Assembly (NCBI GenBank): GCA_015680685.1
Contig: MNCI01003828.1
Location: forward strand, 67,228-121,438
DNA length: 54,211 bases
Origin: Gnetum montanum
Lineage: Eukaryota > Streptophyta > Gnetopsida > Gnetales > Gnetaceae
Direction of reading: 5' to 3'
Below are positions 23,666-33,964 of the stretch, one piece after another. Each line of letters begins with the position of its first letter. The stretch's first letter is position 1. A model generated the notes under the pieces. The model was not told the DNA's origin. It did not search any database and worked only from the letters and a program-made list of their open reading frames with translations. A program made the position numbers and the translations under genes.

Positions 23666-24006
23666 AAAAAATTCACGACTTCTAGACGAAGAACAAGATT
23701 TAAAAACCCAAATTTCCATGCCTTCTAGATGAAGAACAAGAGTTTTGTACCTTATTTTTCTTAAGGATGGGTTTTTTGAAAAAAATTTCCATCAATTAGT
23801 GTATGCTCTCACCCTTGGCCGAATTTGTTGTTTTTGATATATAATGCAAATTCAGCTGAGAGTGAGAGCATATACTAATTGATGAAATTTTTTTTCAGAA
23901 AACCCATCCTTAGGAAAAATAAGGTACAAAACTCTTGTTCTTCATCTAGAAGGCATGGAAATTTGGGTTTTTAAATCTTGTTCTTCGTCTAGAAGTCATG
24001 AAATTT
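23666..24006. repeat. Long perfect-register hairpin (two 160-nt arms, 19-nt loop)
   Basis: Arm 23666-23827 and arm 23847-24006 are inverted copies at roughly 90 percent identity with almost no gaps. For example ggatgggtttt(t)tgaaaaaa in the left arm pairs with ttttttttcagaaaacccatcc in the right. Each arm contains an internal duplication of cttctaga(c/t)gaagaacaaga about 50 bp apart. Such a fold-back could be a MITE-like insertion or a source of double-stranded RNA. It lies between a family-2 tail and the next LTR. Confidence 0.9.
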
Positions 24007-24067
24007 TATACTCAAAGAACTTTTTACTTATAAACAAAAAAGATTCTCTCGGCCAATTTATAGATAT

Positions 24068-25139
24068 TGATGAGTGGCGAGGTACCCCTACACTCCACCA
24101 TACGAATACGAGCGTGCACGCGGAATCCGGTCGAACTCCACAGACTAAATGCCTTAACACCACAAGAAACGCTTGGGGTTAATCGTTCGTTGTCTTCCCA
24201 GGCTTGCTTGTATGTGTGACGGTGTATGGTTAAGCAAGTCTGAGGTATGTGATTTTTTTGGTATTTTCGGCTTATCTCCTATGCTATAAGAGAGGAAGGG
24301 TTGAGAAACTAAGCTAAATCTAACTAAAGATCTAAGTCTAAATTAACTAGCGTCAGCATCCGTTCCCACTTGCCGGACACACCCTGAACTATGCAACTGC
24401 AGCTTACCAAACGCTAATCGTTACTGGGATCGCCACACGTAACGCAAGTGCTCGAAGTGGTCGTACTGAGGCACCTATTTAGCCTACGTGTGATAAGCAG
24501 CCGATTCCTTAGCCAGCCGTACACACCCGTGGGTGCTCGTAACTAAGTCGTACTTATCACACGATCTAGCCTAGCAATGAGCAGCCGATTCCTCAACTAG
24601 CCGTACACATTAGACCCGGGAGTTACCAAGCGCAGAATCCTGGAATACGCTACTGGGTTACCAAGCATCCAATGCTCGTAATTGAGTCGTACTCATGCAT
24701 TGCGTCAAGCAGCCGATTCCTTGACTAGCCGTACACGTCCGTAGACGCTCGTAATCAAGTCGTACTTGAACGCACTAGGAAAGCAGGAAAGAAAGCAATA
24801 AATGAAACCACGTGCTGCAAGGTTTATCCAAACAAGTTCGTCTTTATTGCCGTACACAACTTGGGTTCAGGTTACAAGCTGCTCGAATAAAGAGCCGTTC
24901 ACTCTAGGACTCCTACTGCGGGCACATGGGGAAAAATTCTAACTCTGGAGTGATCAATCTGCCAGAGCTTCGCTACACTAGCCAGGATTGGGAAATGAAG
25001 GGAGTGCCGCCTCTTATTTATAGAAATGGCGGCGCGACGCGATATCGCGTACGCGATATCGCAGGAGAAGACGCGATATCGCGTACGCGATATCGCATGG
25101 GATGCGATATCGCGGCCTAGTGCAAGTCGCGTCTCATCA
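24068..25139 (-). mobile_element. 3' LTR of element C (copy a), 1072 bp
   Basis: Plus-strand ends TGATGAG and CTCATCA, followed by tacccccatgactg. TATTTATA at 25015-25022. About 340 bp of it (24636-24970) is nearly identical to 30931-31271. It contains three diverged copies of agcagccgattcct(t/c)...agccgtacac with intervening gctcgtaa(c/t)...agtcgtact blocks, absent from copy b. Confidence 0.85.
25027..25116. repeat. GCGATATCGC palindrome array in U3 of element C
   Basis: Five copies of the perfect decamer palindrome GCGATATCGC; two pairs are joined through GTAC so that each pair is itself a 24-bp palindrome. The array sits between the TATA box and the outer LTR end, upstream of the promoter on the minus strand, and is extremely CpG-rich against an AT-rich background. 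Confidence 0.95.
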
Positions 25140-27159
25140 TACCCCCATGACTGAATGAAAACTCGTCCTCGAGTTCCTTACAATGATATCAGGTAGGTAT
25201 GGGATTATTAGGGAAAATGGAACTAATGGGATGACATGTGAACGGTCTTTATTACAAGACTTGACAAAACTGGTGTTCATGACAACAGGGGTGAACACCT
25301 TATTACAATGACATCAGGCCACAGTTGGCAGCGGAGAGAAAAGAGGAGAGAGAATAGGAGAGAAGAAGAGAGAAGAGTCTTGTTGCTACCAACGCCTAGA
25401 TTGCACCTTTCGTTGTCCATCTGTAAGCGCATTATCGATCCAGCTCCTTGCATAGCTGCTTCAGTGCTTCTCCACTCCAAGTATTTGCTCCAGATCCATT
25501 CCGTTGTTGTATGATTGCCATCTACACACACAACATAATCACATATTAGCAAGGGTAATTGAATCATTAAGTAAAGCATACCTTGCTTCAGTTTAGGTTC
25601 ATTGGCTAAGTTGTGGTATGGCTAATATGGATCTGGGAAAATGTAGATGATGCCTACCAAAGGTGTAGGGGCTAGAAAGAGAAATGAAAAAATTCAGGGC
25701 TTAGGATAAAAATCAAAAAATCAGGCCCCGTACCCCCATGACTAATCGCGAACCTCCGGTAGCGTTAGAATGGAGAAAGAAAAGGAATAGGAACGGTAGG
25801 TAAAAAGGGACAACTATGACATCGATAAAAGGGATGTCATGATGGAAATGAACAAAAATGTTAATTAATTGCAAAACGTTAAGGAAAAGAAGTTAACTAA
25901 TGTTCCAAATAGGAATGTCAGTGGGTCCTCCCCAAAGCAGGCTCATGCCCTTAATGCCCTGACAATCCCACATTCAAAGAGTCCGTAGGCTCTGGGAATG
26001 TCCTTTGGAACAAGAGTTAAAGTCTTAACCGTAAGAATTTACCAAAAAGAAAACAAAGCATCAACCAAAGTATATACAATGATACAACCGGCAATGAGGT
26101 GAACAATGGAGAGAAGGATGGGAAGAAGAGAAGTGGAATGGAATCCCAAGAACAAGGTGGTGTACAGCCCCTTGTGTGTTTCATGATTAATGTGACTTGG
26201 CGAATCTCATTCCAACTCTGGCCTCAAACCAACCACTTCCAGTGACTTCGCATCAATGCAGTTGGTTAAATCATCCACTTGGGTAACAAGGATGCAACTT
26301 CGAGAAGCCACCACCATTCCGACGAAACAACAGAGAGAATGGGAAGCGAGAAGGGCCTTAGTTAGAGGGAACACTTTGGTTCCATAACCAGTGCTTGCAG
26401 CCCAAATTTTATTTCGTCTAAGGGGTGTGCTTTGAATCCTCACTTTTAGCTTTTTAGCTTTTTCTTCTTCTCTTTTTTCTGTTTTTCCATTTTTTTTCTT
26501 CTTTTTTTTGTTTTGTGTTTTTATGCGTGGGGACCACACCATGCAAAGACTTCTTTATTTTTATTGTCTCAGCTTCCGATTATTGGGTTACATCGGAACG
26601 GTAAGAAAACCCAAGAAGAAAACATCCAAGCACCCAAGTGAATGACCAACACAAGAGCACCAAGTTCCCTTGAAGTCACACCCTTTTCAAATCCTTGAGT
26701 CCTTCCTTAGTTTGAGAAATGCCCAGTCACTGGTTCGTTAAAGTTCTTATTGGAAGGGAACTGTACATTTCCAAGCCAAGGGAAACCATAGACTTGATGG
26801 ATGGATGGATGAAGTGATCTCATTGCCTGCCATATCAAAAGAACATACCTTAGTATCAACAATGTAACTTAAAGGTAAAAACCAAACATTAGCAATTAAT
26901 GAAAAACAGTTCATCCCATCGGCCCGAACACTTATTGGGTGACGAATTTACATGATGGATGACACACACACACACACACACAAAAAGATAGAAAAATATA
27001 ACGATGTTGTAAAACAAAAACAAGAAAAGTTAAAGAAATTTGTAAAACAAAAATTAGAAAAGTTAAAGAAATTGTAAAACAAAAATGTGAAAAACAAAAA
27101 CGTTGTAAAACAAAAATGTGTAAAACAAAAACTGAAAAAGAACTGAGGGCCCCATATGA
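25140..27159 (-). other. Non-coding tail of element C
   Basis: Begins with the polypurine tract (minus-strand CATGGGGGTA at 25149-25140). It carries the gtgttcatgacaacag/gtgaacacc dyad at 25271-25300, a purine-rich gagagaaaagaggagagag block at 25334-25375, gtgggtcctccccaaagcagg near 25921, accacaccatgcaaagac near 26533, a (ca)n microsatellite and aacaaaa repeats. No coding sequence is supported. Confidence 0.7.
26963..26982. repeat. (ac)n microsatellite
   Basis: About ten ac dinucleotides, in the element C tail shortly before an A-rich series of tgtaaaacaaaaa repeats (27005-27130). Confidence 0.95.
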
Positions 27160-30100
27160 TTAGCATAGGTGGCCATCTCCCCCATGACTGAGTTGTGAGG
27201 GAGAGATCCGAAGTAGTGAGCGCCTATTTGAATTTCTAAGCAGTGCCCAACTTCTCCCAATTGATGATCTTAAATTCAGGGTTGGAAGTTGGCGACGCTC
27301 ACGTTCCAATGTGTCTATGCCACGGTTGTTGGCATGAGTTGCCTCAGTTCGTTCCATGCATATTTGTTTGCTCTTATGAGAAGCTGTCAACCACGGGGTG
27401 TCTACTACTTCTTGTGTGGTTGCTACATACAGGCATCTTTGTTGCAGAGTTTCCTGGGCACACCTGTGACATGGAGACATTTCCTCCGTGTCATCACCCG
27501 ATGAATCACTGTATGTGATGCATGGAACTATCCTCTTCTCGATCTTTCCACATATGTTTATCTTGGAGATTTCCAAGGAAAGATCACGGATCCTAAGGCA
27601 TGCATCTACTGTGCTTAGCCATGCCCTTCCCATTATAATTGGGAAGTCCCCTTCGTTGTTGTTAACATCGATCACTAGGAAATCCGCTGGGTAGGACCAA
27701 CCACACACAGTGGTGATAACGTCCTCCACCAAACCCAAGGGAATAGTGATGGACTGGTCTGCCAGCTCTAGTTGGATGTTGCTCTTCTTAAGTTGGGGCA
27801 GGTTCCAGGCGTGATACATCTTTCGCGAAATTAAGTTGACTCCGGAACCTGAGTCAAGAAGAGCTCGATGTGGTGCATTCCCAGCGATCTGCAAATGAAT
27901 AAAGGGACTCCCAGGATCAGTTAGTTTCCTGGGAAGGTGGCCTACCTTGATCCAGTCAGTTACGGTATGTGTTAGCATAACCGTATGCGTTACATTCCCT
28001 TGGACTGAAGGGTGCTCCGAAGTGTTAGTAGTTAGAGGCCTATACATATACCCGTCCGCTTGTTGTTGCGAGAGCCTATCCGGGCTCCTAGTTCTGAAAA
28101 AGGGTCTCTTTTTTGTACAGTTATCGCCAGAACTAGTGTCCGGTTGGATATTTACACTCTGAATATTTACAGATCTCGCGGCGTGACGTTGCTGCGGTTG
28201 GGTAGGTAATTCCCCTTGCATTGTTGGAGCAGGAGGTGTTATGGGAACTACTTGAGGAAAAGGTGCGGGTGGAGTTAGAGGATGGACGGAATGTGGGATG
28301 TCTCCCGGAGGAGAAGGAGTCCTTCTGAAGTACTCCCGAGCGTAGTAGTGACGGCGTGGAGTGTGACTCATAGCGTCACCTGGAGAAACTGGCTGCTGCA
28401 CATAATAACCATAAGGATCAGGCTGCCGGTAAGGGTATCGATGTGTTGGCTGTGGCATCCCCCATGACTGTGGGTATTGCCACTGCTGATGTTGCTCGAT
28501 GGGCTGCGGAGGTGTTCCACTTGGATAATACGTCAAGGGTTGGTGGAACTGCCTCGGGTTACCTTGTGGATAAGGTAACCTTCTGGGTGTTTGCCGTTGA
28601 TTAAGTCTTGGATTTAATGCATACACCCCAGACTCCTGCAGATGTGAGATAATTGGACAACATCCCTTAGGATGGTCATAGTAGCAGACCTCACATCCAC
28701 CATCATTGTCTGAATCAGAATTTTCAGCCTCATCGGAGTTAGAGATTTTTCCCTTACCCTTGTTATGTGCAGGGTTAAAGTTTCTCCGCATGTTCTTGCT
28801 TTTATCACTACTTTGCTCATCCTTAGACTCTTCTACTATTTTCAGGACTGTTTCTATTCGTGAGTCTAAGGAATCCCACATTTGGTCTACCTTAGCCGAT
28901 ACCTCCGTTGTTAACTTTTGGATCGGCACAGTTTTCCTGTTCACCAACTCTTCGAGTGGTGACTCATCCTCCTCATCACAGAATTTCACTCCCTTCTTAC
29001 GAAGGGAGGGATCACGGTTGTATTCCTCCGCACTTTCTCTTTTCCGTAGCTCACCCTCTTCTTGCGCTACTTGTTCCAACAATACTTCAACTTCATGGGC
29101 TCTTAGTTGGGAGAGTCTCCCTTGGGCGTAAGTCCCAAGAGTTCTTCTCGTTTCATTTCGTAGCCCATCCACGAGGTGGCGAAGTTGATCCCGCTTAGCG
29201 TACCCATGGCCCGGGCAACGATGTAGCAATGTGTAGTAACGGGCCATGGCAGCATCCAAGGATTCATGAGCTCCTTGTTTCCAGCCTTGGATCTGCTTAC
29301 GCAAGTTAGACACTCTGGAGTACGTTTGATATTTGTTGTTGAACAATTCGAGCATCGTACTCCACCTCCTGATGGTTTCCGGTTCTAAGGACCGGTACCA
29401 GCTTTCCGCTTCTTTAGTGAGTGTCCTTGGGAACAACTTGAGTTTCTGCCACTCATTGTCTATGTTCTGCAAGGCACAGGCGTCGTGGAATGCCTGTAAA
29501 TGATGTTGAGGATCAGCGTTGTATCCCCCTTCAAAACGTGGGATATTATTTATATCCAAACGCTTGATCCTACTGTCTTTCAAATGCCTTGTGGGAATCC
29601 TAACTGCCTCTCTAATGTCAAGCATACTTCGGGTTGCGAATAGGGGTTCGTCATGATCATCTCTTTCATGACGTCTGTGATGTCTACGTTGTGGTTCCCT
29701 ATTCTCCCTACGTCCTTGTCCTTGTCCTAACTCCTCTCGACCTTCTTGTCGAGGCATTTCATCTCTTCTACCTTTACTTTCCGCGTTATGCTCATGGTGG
29801 CTGCGCCCAGATGTGGAAGGAGAGGGTGAATGATGTGATGAAGGGGAAGAAGAAGGGGATCCATCACCATGGTGATGTTTCTTGCCTTCTCTTCGGCTGC
29901 TTCGGCCCCGATCGTTGTCACGATCTGCATGTCTGTCATTAGTGTGAGTGATTGTTCCTGCCGTGAATAGCTGGTGCTCATGGGGATTAGAGCCTGGAAT
30001 ATGTATCGTTGATCTAAGGCCCTGATGCCTAACCTCTTCACTAGAGTGAGGAGGAGGAACATCATTTCCTAAGAAACCCGTTGTTAGGGGTTCCTCGTCT

Positions 30101-30504
30101 CCTATTTCACTAATGACGTGGGGAACCTTGCCCTTCAATAGTGAATGTTGGCTCTCCTGCCTTGCATCCCGAATACGTTGGGCATTTGAGGGATGGTAAT
30201 CCCTTATGCGAGATATTCTAGCAACGTATTCAGTGAATAAGTCCTGCATGCCAATCTGTGCCAATTCACAGAGAAGCATGTTCGGAACGGATCGATCTGG
30301 TGGTAAAACTATATTACCAAGTGAATCTCTCCAGCGCAACTATTCATCCTGATGGAGAGTAAAAGTGTAATCAGGGATATACTCATCGAGATGAGTATAA
30401 GTTATCGAATACTGTTTAGGACTTGGCTGATATGGGTAATGCGTATGATGTTGACTTTCTCCTGTATTGTCCTTAGGTTAGTTGATTTCGTGAGAAGAAG
30501 CCAT
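27160..30504 (-). CDS. Gag-protease polyprotein of element C (long intact frame, two N-terminal stops)
   Basis: An uninterrupted 1059-codon frame runs 30339-27160. The natural start is probably the ATG at 30504-30502 (MASSHEIN), in frame but followed by TAA (30480-30478) and TAG (30342-30340); the open part then begins at a TTG. Visible parts: an N-terminal segment, a His/Arg/Asp-rich low-complexity stretch (about residues 130-220), a capsid-like segment (about 250-450: LKDSRIKRLDINNIPRFEGG, WQKLKLFPRTL, AESWYRSL), a zinc-knuckle-like CEVCYYDHPKGCC (about 550), a Pro/Gln-rich linker, and retropepsin with active site DSGSGVNLIS (D829; codon 27855-27853) and FPIIMGRAWL. Homologous blocks exist in element I and at 53660. 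The last about 60 residues are out of the ancestral frame, beyond the deletion junction. Confidence 0.9.
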
Positions 30505-30565
30505 TTCTAATGGTGTGCTAATTTTCACCGTTATTTATGTTCTAAATTAACTGATTAACCCTAAG

Positions 30566-30930
30566 NNNNNNNNNNNNNNNNNNNNNNNNNNNNNNNNNNN
30601 NNNNNNNNNNNNNNNNNNNNNNNNNNNNNNNNNNNNNNNNNNNNNNNNNNNNNNNNNNNNNNNNNNNNNNNNNNNNNNNNNNNNNNNNNNNNNNNNNNNN
30701 NNNNNNNNNNNNNNNNNNNNNNNNNNNNNNNNNNNNNNNNNNNNNNNNNNNNNNNNNNNNNNNNNNNNNNNNNNNNNNNNNNNNNNNNNNNNNNNNNNNN
30801 NNNNNNNNNNNNNNNNNNNNNNNNNNNNNNNNNNNNNNNNNNNNNNNNNNNNNNNNNNNNNNNNNNNNNNNNNNNNNNNNNNNNNNNNNNNNNNNNNNNN
30901 NNNNNNNNNNNNNNNNNNNNNNNNNNNNNN
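30566..30930. other. Assembly gap (365 N)
   Basis: Hides the primer-binding site and the U5/R start of the element C 5' LTR. Confidence 1.
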
Positions 30931-31271
30931 CAGAACCCTGGAATACGCTACTGGGTTACCAAGCAGCCAATGCTCGTAGTTAAGTCGTACTCATGCGTTG
31001 CGGCAAGCAGTCGATTCCTTGATTAGCCGTACACGTCCGTAGACGCTCGTAATCAAGTCGTACTTGCGCGCACTAGGAAAGCAGTAAATAAACAACAATA
31101 AATCCATGTACTGCAAAGTTTATCCAATCAAGTTCTTCTTTATTGCCGTACACAACTTGGGTTCAGGTTTACAAGCTGCTCGAATAAAGAGCCGTTCACT
31201 CTAGGACTCCTACTGCGGGCACATGGGAAAAATTCTAACTCTGGAGTGATCAATCTGCCAGAGCTTCGCTA
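30931..31271 (-). mobile_element. Partial 5' LTR of element C
   Basis: Nearly identical to 24636-24970 (cctggaatacgctactgggt, agacgctcgtaatcaagtcg, gactcctactgcgggcacat). It stops at gagcttcgcta, where copy a continues with cactagccagg, so U3 and the TATA box are missing. This copy could not promote transcription of element C. Confidence 0.85.
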
Positions 31272-32490
31272 TGCAAGATCTCCAATGAGTATCATAGATC
31301 TACCACCAAAGTTATCTAAACGATTATCTACAAATATTTCCTTAAGCCTTCGATCAATGCTGCTAAGAAATTTGCCACCTATGAAACTCACTTCATCTAT
31401 AATAATATACTTTAAGTATTTGCATTTATTTTGCAACGATGCCAAAGTTGATGCAGCCAATGGTTTGTAATTTCTGATTCCAATCTTCAATGCAGAATGT
31501 ACTGTAGTTGCATTAATATTATACTCTACAGCAGTAGTAGGGGTGAGCACCAATAAGCTATTCTTTGTCGATGAGCAAGTTCAACTAAATTATTTATGAA
31601 TCATATCAATGAGATACGATTTTCCTGTGCCTACTGTACCTTGAATAATCATCAATAGAGAAGAAACTTCATCCATTTCGAATTGTTGCATACATAGATG
31701 ACTAGTGATAATCTTGTAACATTTCTTTTGTTGAACTTCTAGAGAAGATATTTCCACCTTATTATTGTTATTTCTTAAATGTGTTATTATCCCATGTGAT
31801 CTATGACCATGAAAAAAAGATGTAGCAATCTTTGCAACATCCTTTCTATCTCGATTTCTTAATCCAAGAATTTCGAGTTCACTTCATTGAAAATGAGCTG
31901 ATGTAAGTAAATGTCAATTTAGTACTTCCAAATCATATTTAATACCATCCCGTCTTTTTAGAATAATATCTGTATACTGCCTCTCTTCCTCGCAAGCATG
32001 TTCAAACTCTTCATTGAATGTCTCCTCTTCCAATTCATAGATGTGTCAAACAGAAATCCATTTTAGTTCAATTTATTCATCATTTCTTCCTAGATCGTGT
32101 TTGACATCTCTAAAAGGATAGTGTAGTAACATTTGCGCCCAACAGTAATCTATCCATTTCTCCTCTCATACTCTTGGAGCTACTCTAAATTTTGGAAATG
32201 TTCTTACAATAACTGGTCGTAGTCGAGGCTTCCACACTGGTAGCTCTCTCTTATTCGAGATAAATGTAAAATATTTCATAGCATTCAACAATGAAACTCC
32301 ATTCTTGGACCTTCTTGTAAGGAACTCACATTTTTCACGTGGAAACAACATTGGAAATAACATTGGAAGCATTCCAACTGTGTTGAACTCATTGATGGGT
32401 GACTTTGAAAGTGTTGGCCATTGTGCATAATCTGAACTTTCAACAGTTGGATTTTCTAACCAAGCTCTTACTAGATCAAGTTCTAAATTT
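31272..32490 (-). pseudogene. PIF1/Helitron-type helicase remnant
   Basis: On the minus strand near 31650-31610 a Walker A motif reads GTVGTGKSYLID. Downstream, 31553-31269 is open and contains LTPTTAVEYNINATTVHSAL and a Walker B segment YIIIDEVSFIGG, typical of PIF1-family helicases including the C-terminal helicase of Helitrons. Upstream pieces (VWKPRLRPVIVRTFP at 32270-32200, DYCWAQMLLHYPFRD at 32150-32100) resemble the segment preceding the helicase in Helitron proteins. At least five stops or frame breaks interrupt it. No Rep domain or Helitron end was seen. It begins exactly where the element C LTR is cut. Confidence 0.75.
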
Positions 32491-32494
32491 TAAA

Positions 32495-32745
32495 TAAAAC
32501 CCAAATCTAAAAATAAAAAATTAGTTATTTTTTTAAAAAATCCTAAGGCACCCAATATGCGTTTAAATATAACCCAAACCTAAAAATAAAAATTAGTTGT
32601 TTTTTTAAAAAAACCTAAGGCACCCAATATGTGTTTAAATATAACCCAAACCTAAAAATAAAAATTAGTTGTTTTTTAAAAAAAAACCCTAAGGCACCCA
32701 ATATGTTTTTAAATATAACCTAATCCTAAAAATAAAAATTAGTTG
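32495..32745. repeat. 72-bp tandem repeat, about 3.5 units
   Basis: Units carry aacccaaacctaaaaataaa, attagttgttttttt and cctaaggcacccaatatg; the last block recurs at 32542, 32614 and 32688 (spacing 72 and 74). Length differences come from A/T runs. No coding potential. Confidence 0.9.
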
Positions 32746-33250
32746 TTTCGCACCTGATAAGGTTTAACATTAATTACTATTTTCTATAATGCCTAGTTAA
32801 TAACAATAATAAATAATGTTTTTTAAAACAAGGATTAATCGCAAATTAAATGTTCACTGGTAGCATAGGGACCCTAGAATCAAAATAATATTATAAAAAA
32901 AAACAGCGCTGCCATTATAATTTTGACTGATCTAAGTTAAGTCACCCTACTTTTTTATTATTTGCATTTCAATAAAAAAAATAATGATTTTCAAAGTGAA
33001 TAGACATCGAGAACAATGCAAGAATAATACGAGGCATGTCAAGGTGGTCATTTCAATGTATATATACATTGAATTACATTTTTGGTACTTGCTAATAGTA
33101 GTATATTGTAGTTTTGGAGTATTCATCAAATCCATTGACTTCAACTGGTTGACACTATAGTGTGTTGTCCGAACCCTATTTAAAGATTGAGGCTTGTAGA
33201 ACTAGTATTCCTACAGTAAGAGCGTTAGGAATATAGTAGACAAGGTTAAA
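32746..33250. other. Upstream region of the KCS pseudogene
   Basis: AT-rich DNA without a recognised gene. A tatttaaagattg box at 33177-33189, about 65 bp before the pseudogene ATG, could be a relic of its promoter; this is weak. Confidence 0.35.
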
Positions 33251-33964
33251 ATGAAGATGATGGATTTGCTGTATGTGCTATTGCAGGTGGCTATGGCTAT
33301 GATTTGTGTCGTGGTGGTGTCCACGATGCTTAAATGGCTCCATTACTGCCGCAGCTGGTGCTGTTACTTGGTGAATTACAGCTACTACCTCCCGTTAGAG
33401 GAGCTCAAAGTTAACATAGAGGCCAACCTCTACTTCACGGCCAACCTACAACCAGTCATGGTTGACCACCTGGAACACCAGTGGTGCCTTCTCCTACACT
33501 TTGGTCTGGGTGAGGAAACCTACATCAACAAATTCATCTTCTCTAAAGATGACTACGTCAACCCCATCATGGAGGAAGCCCATGAAGAAGCTGAGGAAGC
33601 CTTCACGATGGTTTTGGATGATCTCTTCACCAAAACTAGCGTGAAATCGACACAAATCGGCATCCTCATAAAAAACATAAGCACCTTCAATCCAACGCCG
33701 TCGTCGGTGGCGTGGATCATAAACTGCTACAAAATGTAGGAGGACATCAAGTTCTTAAATCTCTTTGGCATGGGCTATGCTGCCAACTTAATTAGCATAT
33801 CCATGGCTAGGGATCTGTTATCGCCGAGTCTCGAATCCTACGCCCTCATCGTGGAAACTGAAATCACCACAGTGAACTACAACTACCTTGGACGTGATCT
33901 TGTTCTATTTGTTGCAACTCTAAAGGATCTCCCCTTTGCTAAGCTTCTCTTCTTTGATCTCTGA
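33251..33964 (+). pseudogene. Truncated 3-ketoacyl-CoA synthase (KCS/FAE1-type) pseudogene
   Basis: Family role: condensation of malonyl-CoA with a long-chain acyl-CoA at the ER, the first step of very-long-chain fatty acid elongation for waxes and storage lipids. From ATG 33251 there is a hydrophobic N-terminal segment (residues about 5-28), then FAE1/CUT1 landmarks: LVNYSYYLP, FGLGEETYINK, EEAEEAFTMVLDDLFTKT, IGILIKNISTFNPTPSS and INCYKM. A TAG at 33737-33739 interrupts; the same frame continues with FGMGYAANLISISMARDLL and SYALIVETE. The catalytic Cys of GGMGC.AG is Tyr here. Normal KCS proteins are about 500 residues; this ends near residue 238 and lacks the catalytic His and Asn regions. 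It has no visible intron. Confidence 0.88.

Larger units (their letters stand above)
24068..31271 (-). mobile_element. Element C: family-2 derivative with gag-protease only
   Basis: On the minus strand: 5' LTR portion (31271-30931), gap, gag-protease, 2-kb tail, polypurine tract and complete 3' LTR (25139-24068). RT, RNase H, integrase and the accessory ORF present in element I are missing, while the tail landmarks remain. This matches the general plan of non-autonomous terminal-repeat elements that keep only GAG. The U3 end of the 5' LTR is cut by the helicase remnant. Confidence 0.8.
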
